From assembly GCF_013364275.1 (NCBI RefSeq), contig NZ_CP054932.1, forward strand, positions 5,518,001 through 5,582,000: 64,000 bases of DNA, in the 5' to 3' direction. Positions 60,226 through 64,000 of the stretch are shown in pieces; position 1 is the first letter of the stretch; the number at the start of each line of letters is the position of its first letter. Source of the DNA: Actinomadura sp. NAK00032 (GTDB taxonomy: Bacteria > Actinomycetota > Actinomycetes > Streptosporangiales > Streptosporangiaceae). A program made the position numbers and the translations under genes. The notes below the pieces were generated by a model. That model saw nothing but the letters and a program-made list of their open reading frames with translations, was not told the DNA's origin and did not search any database.

Positions 60226-61190
60226 GCCGCCGCCCCGGAGCGCGCCCGGTGCAGCAGCCGCTCGGCGTTGCCGTGCAGCCAGGCCCGGACGGTGTCGTCC
60301 GGCAGGCCGAGCCGGGTGACCTCGGCGGCGAGCGCGGCGGGCGGGCGGGCCTGGGTCCAGCTGGTCGAGCCGAACATGACCCGGTCCCGGACGGGCCCGG
60401 CGCCCAGCGTCAGCAGCGCCTCCCAGCCCGATCCCCGGGCCGCCATCCTGGACGGGCGGTGCGAGGAGAACTCCAGGTGGACGTTGGCGTGCCGCTGGGC
60501 CACGGCCAGCATCTCGGTGACCCAGGGCCATCCTCCGTGGCCGGCGACCAGGACGAGGCCGGGGTGGGCGCCGGCGATCCGGTCCAGCACGCGCGGTGCC
60601 GAGACGTCGATCGGGACGTCGGAGCGGAAGTGCTGCCCGCAGTGCAGCCACACCGGGACGCCGCTGCCGGCGGCGAACCGCCAGAACTCCGCGTGCTCGG
60701 GCCCGGACGGGTCGACGCCGTCGAGGAACGGGATCACCGACAGGCCCGTCGCGCCGAGCCCGCCGAGCGCGCGGCGCGCCTCGGCGAGCGCGGCCCGCGG
60801 ATCGGCGAGGCTGACGCCCGCCCACGCGCTGAGCCGGTCGGGGTGCCGGGCGGCGTATGCGGCGACCCGGTCGTTGACGGTGCCGTCCCTGACGGGCCAT
60901 GGCCCACCGTGCAGGACCTGATGGGCCACCCCCGTCTCGGCGAGCGCGGCGACATGGCGGTCGATGTCGAAACCGCGTCCGAGGGCGGCGGCCAGCCGCT
61001 CCGCCGCCGCGGCCGGATCGCGCGCCGCCTCCGCCGCGACCTCGCCGTGCGTCCGTCCGGTGAGGGCGGCGAGCCGCCCGGCGAACAGGACGAGGTACCG
61101 CGGCGCGGCGGTGGCCAGCGAACGCAGATAGGCCGTCCAGCATTCGGTGTCGTAGGCGACCTCGCAGACGTCGATCACCGGTTCACGCAT
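60222..61190 (-). CDS. Amidohydrolase family protein
   Basis: The 322-residue protein resembles amidohydrolase 2 (ACMSD-like) TIM-barrel enzymes: PVWLHCGQHF for a metal-binding His, GLVLVAGHGGWPWVTEM for another, and FGSTSWTQARPP near the end in place of the usual GSDxP. The N-terminal HxH motif is not seen (IDVCEVAY), so metal binding may be altered. GGGAGG is 6 nt before ATG 61190, preferred over an upstream TTG. It is the first gene of the operon, divergent from tetR. Confidence 0.82.
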   Translation of the reverse strand: MREPVIDVCEVAYDTECWTAYLRSLATAAPRYLVLFAGRLAALTGRTHGEVAAEAARDPAAAAERLAAALGRGFDIDRHVAALAETGVAHQVLHGGPWPVRDGTVNDRVAAYAARHPDRLSAWAGVSLADPRAALAEARRALGGLGATGLSVIPFLDGVDPSGPEHAEFWRFAAGSGVPVWLHCGQHFRSDVPIDVSAPRVLDRIAGAHPGLVLVAGHGGWPWVTEMLAVAQRHANVHLEFSSHRPSRMAARGSGWEALLTLGAGPVRDRVMFGSTSWTQARPPAALAAEVTRLGLPDDTVRAWLHGNAERLLHRARSGAAA

Positions 61191-61207
61191 CACGGCCTCC
61201 CTTGTGT

Positions 61208-61219
61208 ACAAACGTTTGT
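61208..61219. promoter_or_regulatory. Palindromic operator candidate
   Basis: ACAAACGTTTGT is a perfect 12-bp palindrome, part of a longer imperfect one (GTACAAACGTTTGTTTAC), 18 nt upstream of the amidohydrolase start. A TetR-family dimer site is likely. Confidence 0.6.
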
Positions 61220-61245
61220 TTACCAGATTTCGCGAAGGCAGGTCA

Positions 61246-61257
61246 ATGAACGTTCAT
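61246..61257. promoter_or_regulatory. Second palindromic operator candidate
   Basis: ATGAACGTTCAT, a perfect 12-bp palindrome with the same AACGTT core, lies 20 nt before the tetR start. The pair could let the regulator repress both divergent promoters. Confidence 0.55.
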
Positions 61258-61276
61258 GTGGTGATAGCGTCAAAGC

Positions 61277-61930
61277 GTGGCTACGACACGCTCCCGGACG
61301 ACCGCCGGCGGTACACCGGCCGCGGCCTCGATGAGCCGGCGGATCCTCGACGAGGCGGCGCGCCTGTTCTACGAGGACGGGTTCCCCGCCACCAGCGTCC
61401 GCAAGATCACCGCTGCGTGCGGTGTCACCGCGGGCTCGCTCTACAACCACTACGGGTCCAAAGAGGAAGTGCTCTACGCCATCCTCAAGCGGGCGCACGA
61501 GGACTCCGAGGCGCTCCTGGAGGAGGGCCTCCTGCACGGCGGCGACCGGCCCGACCGGCAACTGGCCGAGCTGGTGCAGGAGCTGACGCTCTTCCACACC
61601 GAACGGCGCGTCGAGGGCCTCGTCGCCCGGACCGAATGGCGCCACCTCCCGCCCGAGCAGGCCCGCGAGGTCCTGGACGCCCAGCGGCGCGTCCGCCGGA
61701 TCTTCGAGCGGACCCTGGAACGGGGCCTGGCCGCCGGCCGCTTCCGGCTGAGCGACCCGCGGTCGCCGCGCCCGGCCCAGGTGGACGTGGTCGCCAAGGC
61801 CATCCTCGACATGTGCATCAACGCCGGGCAGTGGTTCCGGCCGGAGGGCGCGGTGTCGGCCCGGGAACTCGCCGACCAGTACGCCTTCCTCGCCCTGCAA
61901 CTCGTCGGCGCCGACCCGCAGCAGACCTGA
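61277..61930 (+). CDS. TetR/AcrR-family transcriptional regulator
   Basis: The 217-residue protein has an N-terminal TetR HTH (about 22-66: ILDEAARLFYEDGFPATSVR, then ITAACGVTAGSLYNHYGSKE) and a ligand-binding helical domain, like KstR/FadR-type regulators with a TetR_C_33-style end. It is divergent from the eight-gene operon with two palindromes between, so it likely represses the operon and itself, with an acyl-CoA or pathway intermediate as inducer. GTG at 61277 is used as start. Confidence 0.88.
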   Translation: MATTRSRTTAGGTPAAASMSRRILDEAARLFYEDGFPATSVRKITAACGVTAGSLYNHYGSKEEVLYAILKRAHEDSEALLEEGLLHGGDRPDRQLAELVQELTLFHTERRVEGLVARTEWRHLPPEQAREVLDAQRRVRRIFERTLERGLAAGRFRLSDPRSPRPAQVDVVAKAILDMCINAGQWFRPEGAVSARELADQYAFLALQLVGADPQQT

Positions 61931-61958
61931 CGCCCGGCGGACGGCCCCGCACGCGCGA

Positions 61959-62005
61959 CGACCGGAGGACGCGCCGGGCGTCGGGGCCGGCGGGTCCTCC
62001 GGTCG
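61959..62005. terminator. Terminator-like inverted repeats between convergent genes
   Basis: CGACCGGAGGAC (61959-61970) pairs perfectly with 61994-62005. A second 11-bp pair, GACGCCCGGCG (61929-61939) with 61972-61982, interleaves with it, so the two hairpins cannot form simply together. They lie between the tetR stop and the acyl-CoA synthetase stop. Confidence 0.5.
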
Positions 62006-62024
62006 GGGCGGCTCCGGGGCCGGC

Positions 62025-63656
62025 TCAGCGGGTGGCGGACGTCCCGCCGATGCGGTCCCGCCGGACGACCACGCCCAGCAACTCGCGGTCGGCCGTGTCC
62101 GCCGTGACTCCCTCCGAGCGCAGCCGGTGCTTCTCGACCTTGTTCGTCGGCGTGTGCGGCAGCGCGCCGACCACCCGGACATAGCGCGGCACCATGAAGT
62201 GCGCCATGCGCGGGATCAGGAAGCGCAGCAGCTCGGCGGGGTCGACCGCCTCGCCGTCCACGGGCGCGACGACCGCGAGCACGTCGTCCTCGCCGTGCGG
62301 GCTCGGCACCGCGACCACCGCGGCCTCCCGGACCGACGGATGCGCCAGCAGCTCGGCCTCCACCTCGGCCGAGGAGATGTTCTCGCCGCGGCGCCGGATC
62401 GTGTCGCCCATCCGGTCCACGAAGAAGTACTCGCCGTCCACCGTGCGGAAGGCGTCCCCGGTGTGGAACCAGCCGTTGCGCCAGGCCCGCGCCGTCGCCT
62501 CGGGCATCCCGAGGTAGCCGGAGTTCATCGCCCAGGGCTGGGCGGTGCGCAGCACCAGCTCACCGACCTCCCCGTCGGGGACCGCCCGGTCGTGCTCGTC
62601 GACGACCCGGGCCTCGACACCCGGCCGCAGCCGCCCGGACGTGCCCGGCACCCCCGGATCGGGCCCGGAGATGATCGGGATCGAGACCTCCGTCATGTTG
62701 AACATGGCGACGACGTCGACGCCGAAGCGCTCGGCGAACGCCGCGCTGTCCTCGATGAGCGGGATCATGAAGACGCGCCGGAGCGGGTGCGCGCGGTCCT
62801 CCGGTGACGGCGGGCGCTTGCCGAGGAACGTCGCCATCACGCCGAGCAGCGTGACGTGCGTGGTCCCCGTCGCGCGGACGGCCGGCCAGAACGACTCGGT
62901 GTCGAACGCGCTCACCAGGCTGATCCCGCCGCCGAACAGCAGCGCGGCGTAGGTCCCGATGGTGCCGCCCGCGTGGAAGAGCGGCAGGTTCACCATGTAG
63001 CGGTCGGCCGCCCCGAAACCCCCGAACGCGGCGCGCGCGCACGCCGCGAGCTGGACGTACGAGCACAGGACGCCCTTCGACGGCCCGGTCGTCCCGGACG
63101 TCAGGATCACCGCGTACGGGTCCCACGGCCGGGACGGCGCCTCCGGGCGGAATCCCGGGGCCGGCGCCGCCAGCGCCTCCGGGCCGAGCACTTCCAGCCC
63201 CGGCGCCTCCGGTCGGGCGTCGCGCGCTCCGAGCACCACCACGCGTTCCAGCGCGCCGGTGTCGATCTCGTCCAGTCGACTCGCCAGATCGGCGTGCACG
63301 ACCGCAGCCCGCGCTCCGGACAGCCGGATCGCGTGTTCGAGCAGCCCCCCGCGATAGGCGGTGTTGAGCGGGACGAGGGTGCAGCCCAGCAGGTTCGCGC
63401 CGAACCAGACGCGCAGCGCGTCGGGCCCGTTCGGCAGCCAGGAGACGACCATGTCACCCGGCCGCGCACCCAGGGCGTACAGCCCGGCGGCGACCCGCTC
63501 AGCCTCGGCCAGGGTCTCGGCGTACGTCCACCGCGGCCCGTCCTCGAAGACCGCGTACACCCGGTCGGGGTGCTCCGCGGCACGGCGGACGAGGAGCTCC
63601 CCGACCACGCAGCCCTCGGCCTCGGGCACCGCCGGGCCCCACCATTCATCGCTCAT
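62025..63656 (-). CDS. AMP-dependent acyl-CoA synthetase/ligase
   Basis: The 543-residue ANL enzyme has the phosphate loop ILTSGTTGPSKGVL (about residue 183), the adenine-binding AMFNMTEVS, NGWFHTGDAFR and a C-terminal PTNKVEKHRL carrying the catalytic lysine. It activates a carboxylic acid to its CoA thioester, the probable entry step for the neighbouring crotonase/SDR pathway. It closely resembles crotonobetaine/long-chain ligases. ATG 63656 is one base after the LivF stop. Confidence 0.92.
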   Translation of the reverse strand: MSDEWWGPAVPEAEGCVVGELLVRRAAEHPDRVYAVFEDGPRWTYAETLAEAERVAAGLYALGARPGDMVVSWLPNGPDALRVWFGANLLGCTLVPLNTAYRGGLLEHAIRLSGARAAVVHADLASRLDEIDTGALERVVVLGARDARPEAPGLEVLGPEALAAPAPGFRPEAPSRPWDPYAVILTSGTTGPSKGVLCSYVQLAACARAAFGGFGAADRYMVNLPLFHAGGTIGTYAALLFGGGISLVSAFDTESFWPAVRATGTTHVTLLGVMATFLGKRPPSPEDRAHPLRRVFMIPLIEDSAAFAERFGVDVVAMFNMTEVSIPIISGPDPGVPGTSGRLRPGVEARVVDEHDRAVPDGEVGELVLRTAQPWAMNSGYLGMPEATARAWRNGWFHTGDAFRTVDGEYFFVDRMGDTIRRRGENISSAEVEAELLAHPSVREAAVVAVPSPHGEDDVLAVVAPVDGEAVDPAELLRFLIPRMAHFMVPRYVRVVGALPHTPTNKVEKHRLRSEGVTADTADRELLGVVVRRDRIGGTSATR

Positions 63657-63657
63657 G

Positions 63658-64000
63658 TCACTCCTCGCTCCGCTGCCCGCCGGCCGCCGCCGCGCCCAGG
63701 TAGGCGGCCCGCAGCGCGGGGTCCGCCGCCAGCTCGGCGGCGTCCCCGGACGCCTCGACCCTGCCGTGCCGCATGACGAGCCCCCGGTCGGCGAGCGCCA
63801 GCGCCTGGCCGACGCGCTGCTCGACCAGGATCACCGTAAGGCCGTGCTCGCGGAGCCGGTCCACCACCGCGAACACCCGCTGGATGATCACGGGCGCCAG
63901 GCCGATGGACGGCTCGTCCAGCAGCAGCAGCCGGGGTTCGCGCATCAGCGCCTGGCCGATGGCGAGCATCTGCTGCTCCCCGCCGCTGAGCACCTCCGCG
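63658..64000 (-). CDS. livF: Branched-chain-type ABC transporter ATP-binding protein (N-terminus outside window)
   Basis: The visible C-terminal 113 residues contain the ABC signature LSGGEQQMLAIG, Walker B LLLLDEPSIGLAP and ILVEQRVGQALALADRG, as in LivF-type subunits of the branched-chain amino acid (HAAT) family. The Walker A part lies beyond the right edge. Such transporters also import aromatic acids and amides in actinobacteria. It precedes the acyl-CoA synthetase by one base, so uptake and activation are coupled. Confidence 0.9.
   Translation of the reverse strand, partial: AEVLSGGEQQMLAIGQALMREPRLLLLDEPSIGLAPVIIQRVFAVVDRLREHGLTVILVEQRVGQALALADRGLVMRHGRVEASGDAAELAADPALRAAYLGAAAAGGQRSEE

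Overview
The window is high-G+C DNA with actinobacterial gene content: tandem universal stress proteins (Usp), a DevR/DevS-type two-component pair, a group 3b-like [NiFe] hydrogenase, I-E-type CRISPR repeats, and dense operons with ATGA/GTGA start-stop overlaps. A Streptosporangiales or related filamentous actinomycete is plausible, but nothing here fixes the genus. No rRNA or tRNA gene was seen.

1-42 kb is a dormancy/hypoxia island. It holds ten apparently intact usp genes and four decayed ones, a hydrogenase operon (hyhG, hyhS, hyhL, maturation protease, hyhB) preceded by a cNMP-binding protein, three CBS-BON proteins and one CBS-only protein, an OsmC-like protein, a short HPF/RaiA-like ribosome hibernation protein, the arginine deiminase pathway (permease, arcA, arcB, arcC), two PPOX-fold flavin proteins, an Rv2004c-like bifunctional kinase, a DoxX-like membrane protein, a DevS-like sensor kinase with the heme-ligand histidine conserved, an Acg-like nitroreductase, a DevR-like regulator, a flavodoxin, a SHOCT protein, a GH65 phosphorylase and a zinc alcohol dehydrogenase. 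I read seventeen imperfect palindromes of the type GGGAC-N3/4-GTCCC in the intergenic regions of this island. They resemble the mycobacterial DosR box and suggest one regulon under the local devR/devS. The inferred job is survival under low oxygen: hydrogen/NADPH redox balance, ATP from arginine, ribosome hibernation and stress proteins.

42-53.5 kb is a plastic accessory region. It contains a cupin fragment joined to a decayed caspase C-terminal fragment, an IS5-type element, an EACC1 plus caspase-like membrane protein pair (a probable biological-conflict module), an IS630 transposase whose central part is inverted, two CRISPR arrays fused head to head with no leader and no cas genes, and a large serine recombinase cut off by an intact IS630 element that is itself abutted by another IS5-type element.

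53.8-64 kb is a catabolic island. An eight-gene, translationally coupled minus-strand operon (amidohydrolase, SDR, enoyl-CoA hydratase, SDR, CocE/NonD hydrolase, alpha/beta hydrolase, enoyl-CoA hydratase, SDR) is divergent from a TetR regulator with palindromic operator candidates between them. An acyl-CoA synthetase and a LivF-type ABC ATPase, cut by the window edge, follow. The set suggests uptake and CoA-dependent degradation of an acyl or aromatic substrate that cannot be named from sequence.
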